A stretch of 43,167 bases of DNA. It comes from Eubacterium sp. GTDB taxonomy: Bacteria; Bacillota; Clostridia; Lachnospirales; Lachnospiraceae. Shown here piece after piece: positions 33,187 to 41,195 of this stretch. The stretch spans positions 1 through 43,167 of the forward strand of contig JAFRGW010000050.1 in assembly GCA_017433615.1 (NCBI GenBank), in the 5' to 3' direction. Position numbers and translations under genes: made by a program. The notes beneath the pieces were generated by a model. The model had not been told where the DNA came from. It saw only the letters and a list, made by a program, of their open reading frames with translations, and ran no database searches. Within the stretch, counting starts at the first letter, position 1; the number at the start of each line of letters is the position of its first letter.

Positions 33187-35781
33187 ATGAAATTAAACAC
33201 TTCTGACAAAACAACTGCATTCAGCAAGAAGAAGCTGTCCTTTATTTTGCCGGCCGTTCTGACGGGTCTGCTTGTGTTTGACATGATCCCGCAGACACAG
33301 GTGACACTGCAGGAAATCCCGGAGCGTCTTGCGCTGGTCGAGGAGGTGGCTGCGGATACCGGATCAGATACATCCGGCCAGTCTGAAGCGGGCGGCCTTA
33401 AGCGGGCAGAAAACGAAAAAGAGGATGGTGAGCAGGCTATTGGCGATTACGAGGATGGCGTTTATACCGGAACATCACAGGGCTACGGCGGACCGGTCAC
33501 TGTTGAAGTGACGGTAAAGGATGGTCAGATTACAGATGTAAAAATTGTCTCAGCAGCCGGCGAGACCGAGCCGTATTTTTCGCTTGCGAAAACGGTCATC
33601 GACCAGGTGATGCAGAAGCAGACATGGGAAGTGGACGTGGCTTCCGGCGCAACCTACAGCTCCCGCGGCATTCTCGGTGCGATCCAGAATGCGCTGACCG
33701 GTGAAACAGTAGAGAATGCTGCTGCGCCAAAAGTCGAACCGCAGGGAACAACACAGCAGGACGCGTATAAAGATCCTGACGCCTATAAGGACGGTACCTA
33801 CACCGGAACGGCACAGGGATTTGGCGGACCGATTACGGTGAAAGTTGTCGTTAAAAACGGAAAAATTGATTCTATATCAATTGAGAGTGCCGGCGGAGAA
33901 ACGGCTTCCTACCTGAACCGCGCAAAAGGCGTTATTTCCAGCATCCTGAAAAAAGGATCTCCGAATGTTGATACAGTCTCGGGTGCTACGTACAGCTCAA
34001 CGGGCATCATCAACGCGGTGAAGCGTGCATTGTCTAAAGCTTCCGCAGACGGAAGCAAAAAGAATACGAAGGAAAAGAAGCAAAAGAAATCTAAAAAAAC
34101 CGCGTCTACGAGTACGCCTGCAAAGCAGGATACTTACACAGAACCTGCCGCTTACAAAGACGGGACTTATTATGGTACGGCAGATGGATTTGGCGGAGAA
34201 ATCAAAGTGAAAGTCGTAATTTCAGGTGGAAAGCTGACTGGCATTACGATTGAAAATGCAGATGGTGAAACAGCCGAATATCTGACAAAGGCGAAAGCAG
34301 TGATCAATACAATGCTGCAAAAAGGCTCGCCTAATGTGGACAGTATTTCCGGAGCAACCTATAGCTCAACCGGAATTATCAATGCTGTGAAGCGTGCAAT
34401 GAGTCAGGCAGCGATGACAGGAGGCACGAATCAGAGTGCTGCGGTCACACAGGCCGCACCTGTTAATCCGACGGTTCCTTCTGATCCGTCTGTAATGCCG
34501 GCTGAAACGTTGAAAGACGGCGTCTATACCGGAACCGGAGAGGGATTTGGCGGAGATATTGTTGTACAGCTGACAGTGAGCGGAGGCCGTATGACAGATA
34601 TTCAGATCACTTCAGCAGAAGATGAGACACCAGCGTATTTCAACCGCGCAAAGGGACTTGTAGCGACGATCCTGAGCCGGCAGAGTACAGACGTGGATAT
34701 GGTGTCCGGTGCAACATATAGTTCCCGGGGTATCATTGAAGCAGTGAAGAAAGCGGCTGCACAGGCTTCCGGAACAGAAGAGAAACCAGATGATGGGTCC
34801 GAAAATCAGGGAAGCGGCGGTCATGAAGGCGGAGGTGCCAGCGGCGGTACAGGAGAATCGGGTAAGATCACGTACAAGGATGGTACATATACCGAAAGAG
34901 GCTGGTGCGTAGAAGAGTACAGGATGTTTGAATATGAAATCATAGTTCAGATCACAGTGAAAGACGGAATAATAAAAAGCTGCAATGTTGACATAGGAGA
35001 AGACAAAAGTGAAGATTGGGAGGAAAATGAGTATTTCATCGACCATGCGGTCAATGGTGCCAAAGGAATCCCGGCTCAGATTGTTTCAAAGCAAAGTGCA
35101 GATGTTGACGGTGTAAGTGGTGCTACATACACATCGAATACCATCAAAAACCTTGCTGCCGTTATTCTGAACAAGATCAAAGTTACCGCCGCAGAAGAAA
35201 CCAAAGAATCATCATCGGCTAAAAATGCCAAAGCAAAAGGATCTGACAAAGAATCTGCAGAACTGGCGGCAGATGCGCAGGATGATGTCAGCAAACCAGT
35301 TGAGGCTGGTGACGAAACAGCGCAGGCTGAGGACCCGGCTGCTGATCAGAGTGAGAGTGATTCTTCAGTGGATGGCAACACAGCTGATCAGAACAATGAA
35401 GCTGAGGAAACCACAGAAAAACAGAGCGTAGAAGATTCGGAAACTGAAAATTCAGAACAGTCTGATGAGAAGGCGTCCAGGGAAGAAGAGACGAAAGCAA
35501 AGGGCGAGACCGAAAAGAAGAAAGCCGAGGAAGAGGTAAAGAAAAAAGCTGAGGCCGAAGCAAAAAAGAAAGCTGAAGAAGAAGCCAAAAAGAAGGCTGA
35601 AGAAGCAAAGAAAAAAGCCGAGGAAGAAGCAAAGAAGAAAGCTGAGGAAGAGGCGAAAAAGAAAGCAGAGGCCGAGGCCAAAGCAAAAGCTGCAGAGGAA
35701 GAAGCCGTAGCCAAAGCCAAAGCTGCTGCGCAGGCGGCACAGGCTGAAAAAGCGGCTGCGGATGATGAAAAGGACACATAA
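33187..35781 (+). CDS. Five-FMN-binding-domain extracytoplasmic redox protein
   Basis: An 864-residue protein held by one N-terminal hydrophobic segment (LSFILPAVLTGLLVFDMI). Five FMN_bind domains follow, each DG(T/V)Y-x-GT...GFGG...DxxSGATYSS; the predicted flavinylated threonines are 156, 268, 391, 510 and 647. The fifth domain is divergent: it lacks GFGG and has an acidic insert with SGATYTS. Lys-rich or Gly-rich linkers join the domains. Residues about 650-770 are acidic and disordered, and about 770-864 are KKAEEEAKKK-type repeats likely to form a long single alpha helix. Flavin chains of this kind carry electrons outside the membrane; ApbE should load them. RBS AGGAG. No LPxTG or lipobox is seen. 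Confidence 0.92.
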   Translation: MKLNTSDKTTAFSKKKLSFILPAVLTGLLVFDMIPQTQVTLQEIPERLALVEEVAADTGSDTSGQSEAGGLKRAENEKEDGEQAIGDYEDGVYTGTSQGYGGPVTVEVTVKDGQITDVKIVSAAGETEPYFSLAKTVIDQVMQKQTWEVDVASGATYSSRGILGAIQNALTGETVENAAAPKVEPQGTTQQDAYKDPDAYKDGTYTGTAQGFGGPITVKVVVKNGKIDSISIESAGGETASYLNRAKGVISSILKKGSPNVDTVSGATYSSTGIINAVKRALSKASADGSKKNTKEKKQKKSKKTASTSTPAKQDTYTEPAAYKDGTYYGTADGFGGEIKVKVVISGGKLTGITIENADGETAEYLTKAKAVINTMLQKGSPNVDSISGATYSSTGIINAVKRAMSQAAMTGGTNQSAAVTQAAPVNPTVPSDPSVMPAETLKDGVYTGTGEGFGGDIVVQLTVSGGRMTDIQITSAEDETPAYFNRAKGLVATILSRQSTDVDMVSGATYSSRGIIEAVKKAAAQASGTEEKPDDGSENQGSGGHEGGGASGGTGESGKITYKDGTYTERGWCVEEYRMFEYEIIVQITVKDGIIKSCNVDIGEDKSEDWEENEYFIDHAVNGAKGIPAQIVSKQSADVDGVSGATYTSNTIKNLAAVILNKIKVTAAEETKESSSAKNAKAKGSDKESAELAADAQDDVSKPVEAGDETAQAEDPAADQSESDSSVDGNTADQNNEAEETTEKQSVEDSETENSEQSDEKASREEETKAKGETEKKKAEEEVKKKAEAEAKKKAEEEAKKKAEEAKKKAEEEAKKKAEEEAKKKAEAEAKAKAAEEEAVAKAKAAAQAAQAEKAAADDEKDT

Positions 35782-35787
35782 CAGAGA

Positions 35788-36297
35788 ATGAAGTACCAGA
35801 GTTTTATTACAAAGCTGCTGGCGCTGGCACTGATCTGCGGGATTCTGTATCACTACCAGAATATCGCGGCAGCCCGTGCGGCAGTTGTGGCTGAAAATGA
35901 AGCCGCGGTTGCGGAAGTTGAGGCCTATAACAGGGAGATTCAGGCGGAGAATCAGCGCCGGGAAGCAGCGGCGGCCGGAGGATCCGGAACAGCGGGATCA
36001 GAAACCGGTGCGGGAACAGCATCGATGTTTAAAGATGGAACCTATGAGGGCACCGGAACAGGCTACGGAGGTCCGATTACTGTTTCCGTTACGATTGAAA
36101 GTGATGTGATTACAGCGTTTGAGGTATTGTCCCATGACGGTGAAGACCCGGCGTATTATGCGCAGGCGGAAGCACTTACGGAGACCGTTCTGCAGCAGCA
36201 GAGCACAGATGTAGATACAATATCCGGTGCAACGTTCAGTTCCCGCGGGATTCTGGAAGCGTTGAATGACGCGGTAGATAAGGCGGTGAACGGATGA
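35788..36297 (+). CDS. Membrane-anchored single FMN-binding protein
   Basis: A 169-residue protein: an N-terminal helix (ITKLLALALICGILYHY), an Ala/Glu coiled segment (about 28-62), a Gly/Ser linker, and one FMN_bind domain (KDGTYEGTGTGYGGPITVSV, DVDTISGATFSSRG) with predicted flavinylated Thr149. It starts 6 bases after the five-domain gene and overlaps the polyferredoxin gene by 4 bases (ATGA), so the three are one translational unit. With the polyferredoxin it resembles NosR/CprC split into two chains, and it should relay electrons from the membrane to the larger flavin protein. Confidence 0.93.
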   Translation: MKYQSFITKLLALALICGILYHYQNIAAARAAVVAENEAAVAEVEAYNREIQAENQRREAAAAGGSGTAGSETGAGTASMFKDGTYEGTGTGYGGPITVSVTIESDVITAFEVLSHDGEDPAYYAQAEALTETVLQQQSTDVDTISGATFSSRGILEALNDAVDKAVNG

Positions 36298-37343
36298 CCA
36301 GAACAGAAATCGAAAATGCCGTGCGGGAGGCCGCAGAAAAAAACACGGCTGCGGCAAAACGGATGTCAGAACCAGAGAAGAACGTAAATGTACCAGCCGG
36401 AAACAAGTTTGAGCAGAGCGGGGCGGAATTAGAACAAAGCGTTACAGAGGCAGTGAAGAAAAAACTGACGCCGGCGCAGCAGAAGATCCGGCGCAGACGG
36501 CAGAATGCGCTTGTCCGAAACATTGTTCAGCTTTTCTTTTTCCTGATGATGCCGGGTGCATTTGTGGCAGGCTTTTCCGGGGTGAAGAGTATTTTCCAGA
36601 AAGTTGCAGCAGGAAGCGTGCTGGAACTGGACAGCTTCGTCAAAGCATTGATCGGACTATGCATTTTCACAATTGTTTTCGGGAGATTTTTCTGCGGATT
36701 TGCATGCGCTTTCGGGACATTCGGCGATTTTGTCTACTGGATTTCCGGCCTGATCCAGAAGAAACTGTTTCGAAGAAAGAAGCAGTTCAGTCTGCCGGAG
36801 AAGTTTTCTCCCTGGCTGCAGAAAGTCAAGTTTCTCATACTGGCGTTAATCGTTGTTGCATGTGCACTGGGCGCATACGACAGCTTTAATCAATATAACT
36901 GGAATCCCTGGTCGGTATTTTCTTTTATCACGGCACTGCGGTTTGAATTGAGCGGTTATACCATTGGTATTGTGATTCTCATCCTGATCATTGCAGGAAT
37001 GGCTGTAAAAGAACGCTTTTTCTGTCAGTTCCTGTGTCCGATGGGGGCAGTCTTTGCGATTATTCCGCAGCTTCCGTTCGCGTGGCTGCAGAGAGATGCG
37101 GAGAACTGCCTGAAAAACTGCCGCGCATGTCAGACGACGTGTCCGGTTGATATCAAACTGGAGACGGACGGATTCCGTAACGGTGAATGTATCGGGTGCG
37201 AAAAATGTGCCGGTATCTGTCCGAAAGGCAATCTGACGCGCTGGGACCGGATGCTTCTGAAAAATGAAATACTTCCGGTTATAATCCGGGCGGCAATTCT
37301 GTTCCTTCTGGGGGCTTATCTCGGGCTTTGCAGATTTTTGTAA
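36294..37343 (+). CDS. NapH/NosR-like membrane polyferredoxin
   Basis: A 349-residue protein. The first 70 residues are hydrophilic and cytoplasmic. About five helices follow, carrying the paired motifs FGRFFCGFACAFG and KERFFCQFLCPMGAVFAI (C-x3-C, as in NapH, NosR and CcoG). At the C-terminus are two ferredoxin-type clusters, NCLKNCRACQTTCPVDI and CIGCEKCAGICPKG, then a last helix. It should pass electrons from a cytoplasmic or quinol donor to the FMN proteins outside. In the first CxxxC box the usual Pro is Ala. The last gene of the flavin cluster. Confidence 0.92.
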   Translation: MTRTEIENAVREAAEKNTAAAKRMSEPEKNVNVPAGNKFEQSGAELEQSVTEAVKKKLTPAQQKIRRRRQNALVRNIVQLFFFLMMPGAFVAGFSGVKSIFQKVAAGSVLELDSFVKALIGLCIFTIVFGRFFCGFACAFGTFGDFVYWISGLIQKKLFRRKKQFSLPEKFSPWLQKVKFLILALIVVACALGAYDSFNQYNWNPWSVFSFITALRFELSGYTIGIVILILIIAGMAVKERFFCQFLCPMGAVFAIIPQLPFAWLQRDAENCLKNCRACQTTCPVDIKLETDGFRNGECIGCEKCAGICPKGNLTRWDRMLLKNEILPVIIRAAILFLLGAYLGLCRFL

Positions 37344-37406
37344 GTTCCTGCGATTCCGGGCCGGATTGATTTCTGAAGATTTATAGTAGAAAATCACCAT
37401 AAAGTA

Positions 37407-37415
37407 TGTTATATT
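37407..37415 (+). promoter_or_regulatory. Extended -10 promoter
   Basis: TGTTATATT (TGn plus TATATT) lies 33 bases before the ATG of the small membrane protein at 37449. No strong -35. Confidence 0.4.
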
Positions 37416-37448
37416 GTTAATATCTTTAGAAAGAGGCTGGTGCTTAAT

Positions 37449-37718
37449 ATGAAAGATAAGATGCAGGATAAGATCCAGGAACTGATCGACGTATTAAAGG
37501 AGCAGAAAGAGACAATGGAAAAGAATAAAACAGGAAATAAGTTACTGTGGATTCTCGCGATCATCGGCGCTGTCTGTGCAATCGCCGGCATTGCTTATGC
37601 GGTATATCGTTACATGACACCGGATTATCTCGAGGACTTTGATGACGATGATTTCGAAGATGACTTCGATGACTACTTCGAAGACGAGGATGCTGTTCCG
37701 GCAAAGGCAGCAGAATAA
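37449..37718 (+). CDS. Small single-pass membrane protein with acidic tail
   Basis: An 89-residue protein: an amphipathic charged N-terminus (KIQELIDVLKEQKETMEKNK), one helix (LLWILAIIGAVCAIAGIAYAV), then MTPDYLEDFDDDDFEDDF and more Asp/Glu. This layout recurs in Lachnospiraceae as a DUF-type protein; I do not know a function. A GTG at 37440 is an alternative start nearer the AGAGG. Its own promoter and terminator make it a single-gene transcript. Confidence 0.8.
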   Translation: MKDKMQDKIQELIDVLKEQKETMEKNKTGNKLLWILAIIGAVCAIAGIAYAVYRYMTPDYLEDFDDDDFEDDFDDYFEDEDAVPAKAAE

Positions 37719-37750
37719 TCGGAATTCACGGTTTTCCAGAATGAACATCG

Positions 37751-37785
37751 GGGCTTCGGCACACTGTGCCGGAGCCCTGTTTGAT
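37751..37785 (+). terminator. Terminator after the small membrane protein
   Basis: GGGCTTCGGCACA pairs with TGTGCCGGAGCCC (one G-T pair), with a 1-3 base loop, followed by TGTTTGATGTT. The T-run is weak. Confidence 0.65.
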
Positions 37786-37865
37786 GTTGTGGAAACGCAG
37801 GAAAGCTGCCGGTAATACTGATACAGAAAAGGAAGCACCCGCCTGAACGAACGGAGTACATGAAT

Positions 37866-39416
37866 ATGAAAAAAGGTGAAATTTACGAAGGAATCATTGC
37901 AAAGGTTTCTTTTCCCAATAAAGGAATGGTTGATGTAGACGGGCAGACTGTCATTGTCAAAAACGGTATGCCCGGACAGCGTGTCCGTTTCCGGATTAAC
38001 AAAAAACGCCGGGACCGGGTGGAAGGGCAGCTGCTGGAAGTGATGGAACATTCTCCGTTGGAGCAGATGGAGCCGCAGTGCGGCAATTTTCCGGCATGCG
38101 GCGGGTGCCTGTACCAGACGATGCCCTATGAAGCGCAGGAAACAATGAAAGAACAGCAGCTCAGAGAACTGCTGCTGCCGGTCGTTGCACGGGGGATGGC
38201 GGCACAGAAAAGTGCACGCTCAACGGTAGCAGCTGGCGGACAGAACACTCTGCAAGAAGAAAAACCGGTTATGGCGTGTGTGTACAGGGATGATCCGGAA
38301 AAAGCAGATCTCACAGGAGCGGAAAAAATCTTTGAGGGAATCCGCTCGACACCCGCCCAGTTCCGTTACCGCAATAAGATGGAATTTGCATTTGGCGATG
38401 CAGAAAAGGACGGTCCGCTTACGCTGGGTCTGCACCGGAAAAACAGCACGTACGATATTCTGACAGCATCTGACTGTGCACTGGTGCATACGGATTTCGG
38501 AAAGATTGTGAAGTGTGTACTGGAATTCTTCCAGGATCGAGGTCTGCCTTATTTCCATAAGATTACACATGAAGGATATCTCCGGCATCTTCTGGTGCGC
38601 CGTGCGGAAGTATCCGGAGATCTTCTGGTGGACCTGGTGACAACCAGTCAGATTCCGGAAACAGGTACATGCGACGGTTCAGATGTGACGGCGCAGCGGG
38701 AAACGGAAAGCATCTGGATGAGAGAATTTACAGAACTGCTTCTGAAGCTTCCGCTGGAGGGAAAGATCGTCGGAATTCTGCATACCGTCAATGACGCCAT
38801 TGCTGATATCATTCGCAATGATCACACAGAAATCCTGTATGGAACAGATTTCATTGAAGAGAAAATACTCGGGCTGCGGTTTAAGATCACGCCGTTTTCA
38901 TTTTTCCAGACCAATTCCCGCGGCGCAGAAATTCTGTACGAGACGGCGAGGGAATTTCTTGGCGGTGTTGAAAATCAGACCGTATTCGATCTGTACAGCG
39001 GCACCGGCACGATAGCGCAGATGCTTGCGCCTGTCGCAAAAAAGGTTGTCGGTGTGGAAATTGTGGAAGAGGCGGTGGAGGCAGCGCGTGAAAATGCAGC
39101 TCTGAATGGCCTGTCAAATTGTGAATTCATAGCAGGAGATGTGCTGAAAGTGCTGGATGATCTGCCTGATAAGCCGGATACAATTGTTCTGGATCCGCCG
39201 CGGGACGGGATTCATCCGAAAGCATTGCCGAAGATCATTGCATATGGTGTTGAGCGGATTGTATATATTTCCTGCAAACCGACCAGTCTTGCAAGAGATC
39301 TTGAAGTGCTGCAGGAAGGCGGCTATCGTGTGGAGCGTATGTGTGGGGTAGATATGTTCCCGAATACGCAGCATGTTGAGACGGTTTGTTTGATGTCAAG
39401 GGTTGAGAGAAAATAG
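37866..39416 (+). CDS. rlmD: 23S rRNA (uracil-C5)-methyltransferase, RumA/RlmD type
   Basis: A 516-residue SAM-dependent enzyme methylating a uracil in RNA. A TRAM domain lies at residues 1-60, then the 4Fe-4S cysteines 72, 78 and 81 (QCGNFPACGGC) with a fourth in ASDCALV. The SAM site is FDLYSGTGTIAQML, the DPPRDG motif is present, and the catalytic Cys is in YISCKPTSLARDL. About 50 extra residues (ARSTVAAGGQNTLQEE and following) interrupt the region after the cluster. RumA, RlmCD or TrmA-type specificity cannot be separated here. The ATG at 37866 has ACGGAG 9 bases upstream; ATG 37860 is too close. Confidence 0.93.
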   Translation: MKKGEIYEGIIAKVSFPNKGMVDVDGQTVIVKNGMPGQRVRFRINKKRRDRVEGQLLEVMEHSPLEQMEPQCGNFPACGGCLYQTMPYEAQETMKEQQLRELLLPVVARGMAAQKSARSTVAAGGQNTLQEEKPVMACVYRDDPEKADLTGAEKIFEGIRSTPAQFRYRNKMEFAFGDAEKDGPLTLGLHRKNSTYDILTASDCALVHTDFGKIVKCVLEFFQDRGLPYFHKITHEGYLRHLLVRRAEVSGDLLVDLVTTSQIPETGTCDGSDVTAQRETESIWMREFTELLLKLPLEGKIVGILHTVNDAIADIIRNDHTEILYGTDFIEEKILGLRFKITPFSFFQTNSRGAEILYETAREFLGGVENQTVFDLYSGTGTIAQMLAPVAKKVVGVEIVEEAVEAARENAALNGLSNCEFIAGDVLKVLDDLPDKPDTIVLDPPRDGIHPKALPKIIAYGVERIVYISCKPTSLARDLEVLQEGGYRVERMCGVDMFPNTQHVETVCLMSRVERK

Positions 39417-39544
39417 CCGCGAAAGCCCAGTAATACTGCGGTTTTCGGGGAATCGGGCAAATTTGGCATCGGGCAGGCAGGACGCTTCTCGGTAACTTAT
39501 CCAAGGGCAATCTGGCTCAAAAAGTGTGAGAGTTGAGTTGCCAC

Positions 39545-39612
39545 GTTAGATGTCACTATGTTGAGTAGCCGAGTTAGATGTCGGGGAGTTGTGGCTGTGA
39601 GATAGATGTCAG
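39545..39612 (+). repeat. Degenerate 28-bp tandem repeat
   Basis: G(T/A)TAGATGTC occurs at 39545, 39573 and 39601, exactly 28 bases apart, with weaker similarity between (GTTGAGTAGC, GTTGTGGCTG). It lies in the gap between rlmD and the arsenic operon. It may be the end of an insertion element, whose termini often carry short direct repeats. Confidence 0.55.
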
Positions 39613-39656
39613 AAAAAAAAGCTCCTCTTTACCGGCATGGCGATGGCAAAGAGGAG
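39613..39656 (-). terminator. Minus-strand terminator flanking the arsenic operon (left)
   Basis: CTCCTCTTT (39622-39630) pairs with AAAGAGGAG (39648-39656). On the minus strand it is followed by eight Ts (39613-39620). No minus-strand gene lies just right of it. Its 5' half differs at only 2 of 17 bases from the right-hand terminator at 42578. Confidence 0.65.
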
Positions 39657-39682
39657 TTTACGAAGAAAAATACATAGACATA

Positions 39683-39711
39683 TTGACAAGTGTGAATGCG
39701 TGTGGTATGAT
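39683..39711 (+). promoter_or_regulatory. Promoter of the arsenic operon
   Basis: TTGACA (39683-39688), a 17-bp spacer, TATGAT (39706-39711). The GTGTGAATGCGTGTGG spacer is a likely ArsR-binding region, as repressors of this type usually cover the -35/-10 interval. Confidence 0.75.
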
Positions 39712-39737
39712 ATGTACATCTCTCGGAGGTGGAAGTC

Positions 39738-40055
39738 ATGGGTTTCAGAGAAGACGTAAAAAGGATTAAAGCGCTCACGGATGAAAACCGCCTCGCCATC
39801 ATGCTTGCACTCCAGCATGGCGAAAAGTGCGGATGTGATCTGTTAGAAGAGTTGAAAATCACGCAGCCGACTCTGTCTCATCATATGAAGATACTCGCAG
39901 ACAGCGGCCTTGTTGATTATTACAAAGAAGGAAAATGGATGCACTATTCTATATCAGCAAAAGGCGTAAAAGAGTTTCGGGATATGATCAGCTCTTACGC
40001 CAGATGTGATTGTGAAATAGACGATAGCGTATCATGCGGGTGCGAAAGTAAGTAA
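39738..40055 (+). CDS. arsR: ArsR-family metalloregulatory repressor
   Basis: A 105-residue winged-helix repressor released by arsenite or a similar ion. The helix-turn-helix is LKITQPTLSHHMKILADSGL. A CxC pair sits in EKCGCDLLEEL, at the place of the classical ArsR alpha-3 CVCDL site, and extra cysteines (CDCEIDDSVSCGCESK) end the protein. ATG 39738 follows CGGAGGT. First gene of the operon; it should repress its own promoter. Confidence 0.92.
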   Translation: MGFREDVKRIKALTDENRLAIMLALQHGEKCGCDLLEELKITQPTLSHHMKILADSGLVDYYKEGKWMHYSISAKGVKEFRDMISSYARCDCEIDDSVSCGCESK

Positions 40056-40074
40056 TATCGCATATCGATAATAC

Positions 40075-40138
40075 ATAGGCAGTCCTACGGGATTGCCTAT
40101 ATAAAAGCCTATTACATTGATACATTTGAATGTATCAA
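40075..40138 (+). promoter_or_regulatory. Hairpin and palindrome between arsR and acr3
   Basis: ATAGGCA/TGCCTAT with TCC/GGA (40075-40100) is a hairpin. A perfect palindrome follows at 40117-40138: TTGATACATT, TG, and the complement AATGTATCAA. The latter could be a second regulator site or an mRNA structure that sets the ratio of ArsR to transporter. Confidence 0.5.
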
Positions 40139-40155
40139 ACTAACGGAGGTTCATT

Positions 40156-41193
40156 ATGCCAAAACAGGAAAAAGGAATCAATACATTTCAGCGGTATCTG
40201 TCTGTATGGGTGCTTCTGTGTATGGCAATAGGTGTTCTGATCGGACACTTTCTGCCGATGATACCAAACGCGCTGGATAAACTGCAGATTGCCGGTATTT
40301 CAATCCCCATCGCCATCCTCATTTGGGTGATGATCTATCCCATGATGATGAAGGTGGACTTCCAGAGCGTAAAACAAGTCGGAAAGAATCCGAAAGGATT
40401 GTTTATCACATGGATCACTAACTGGCTCATCAAGCCTTTTACGATGTACGGGATTGCATATCTGTTCCTCTTTGTTGTGTTTAAAGCCTTTATTGCGCCG
40501 GAGCTTGCAATAGAGTATCTTGCTGGAGCCGTTCTTCTTGGTGCAGCGCCATGCACAGCGATGGTCTTTGTATGGAGTACGCTGACAAAGGGAAATCCGG
40601 CTTACACCGTAGTACAAGTGGCGACGAACGATCTTATCATCCTTGTAGCGTTTGTGCCGATTGTAAAGTTCCTTCTTGGCGTTTCCAATGTATCGGTTCC
40701 CTACAGCACGCTTTTTGTGAGCATCTTCCTCTTTGTAGTCATCCCGCTTGTGGGCGGTATAGTAACAAGGCTTACAGTTATCAGAAATAAGGGAAAAGAA
40801 TACTTTGAAGAAACGTTCATCCATAAGTTTGATAATGCAACTACGGTCGGCCTGCTGCTCACACTGGTGATTATTTTCAGTTCGCAGGCAGAGGTGATTC
40901 TTTCGAATCCAATCCATATTGTGTTGATTGCGGTGCCGCTGATCATACAGACATTCCTGATCTTCTTTATCGCTTACGGGGCAAGCAAACTGTTCAAGCT
41001 GCCTCATGATATTGCGGCACCGGCTGGAATGATCGGAGCGTCAAACTTCTTTGAACTGGCAGTGGCAGTTGCGATTGCACTCTTTGGAACAACATCACCG
41101 GCTGCTCTTGCAACTACAGTAGGTGTGCTGACAGAAGTTCCGGTCATGCTGTTGCTTGTAAGGATCGCAAATAAGACGAAGGCGAGGTTTTAG
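40156..41193 (+). CDS. acr3: Arsenite efflux transporter, Acr3 family
   Basis: A 345-residue, ten-helix exporter of arsenite. Signatures are GILIGHF-like VLIGHFLPMIPNALD, the conserved Cys in LLGAAPCTAMVFVWSTLTKG, and APAGMIGASNFFELAVAVAIALFG. Full family length. The ribosome-binding site is CGGAGG. The permease gene follows by 2 bases. Confidence 0.95.
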   Translation: MPKQEKGINTFQRYLSVWVLLCMAIGVLIGHFLPMIPNALDKLQIAGISIPIAILIWVMIYPMMMKVDFQSVKQVGKNPKGLFITWITNWLIKPFTMYGIAYLFLFVVFKAFIAPELAIEYLAGAVLLGAAPCTAMVFVWSTLTKGNPAYTVVQVATNDLIILVAFVPIVKFLLGVSNVSVPYSTLFVSIFLFVVIPLVGGIVTRLTVIRNKGKEYFEETFIHKFDNATTVGLLLTLVIIFSSQAEVILSNPIHIVLIAVPLIIQTFLIFFIAYGASKLFKLPHDIAAPAGMIGASNFFELAVAVAIALFGTTSPAALATTVGVLTEVPVMLLLVRIANKTKARF

Positions 41194-41195
41194 AA

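Noticed and set aside
35388-35777. Ser/Ala/Phe-rich frames opposite the charged tail of the five-FMN protein
   Set aside because: They arise from the reverse complement of the KKAEEEA repeats.
39545-39612. CRISPR array from 28-bp periodicity
   Set aside because: Only about two and a half units, with drifting repeats, no conserved-repeat/variable-spacer pattern and no cas genes.
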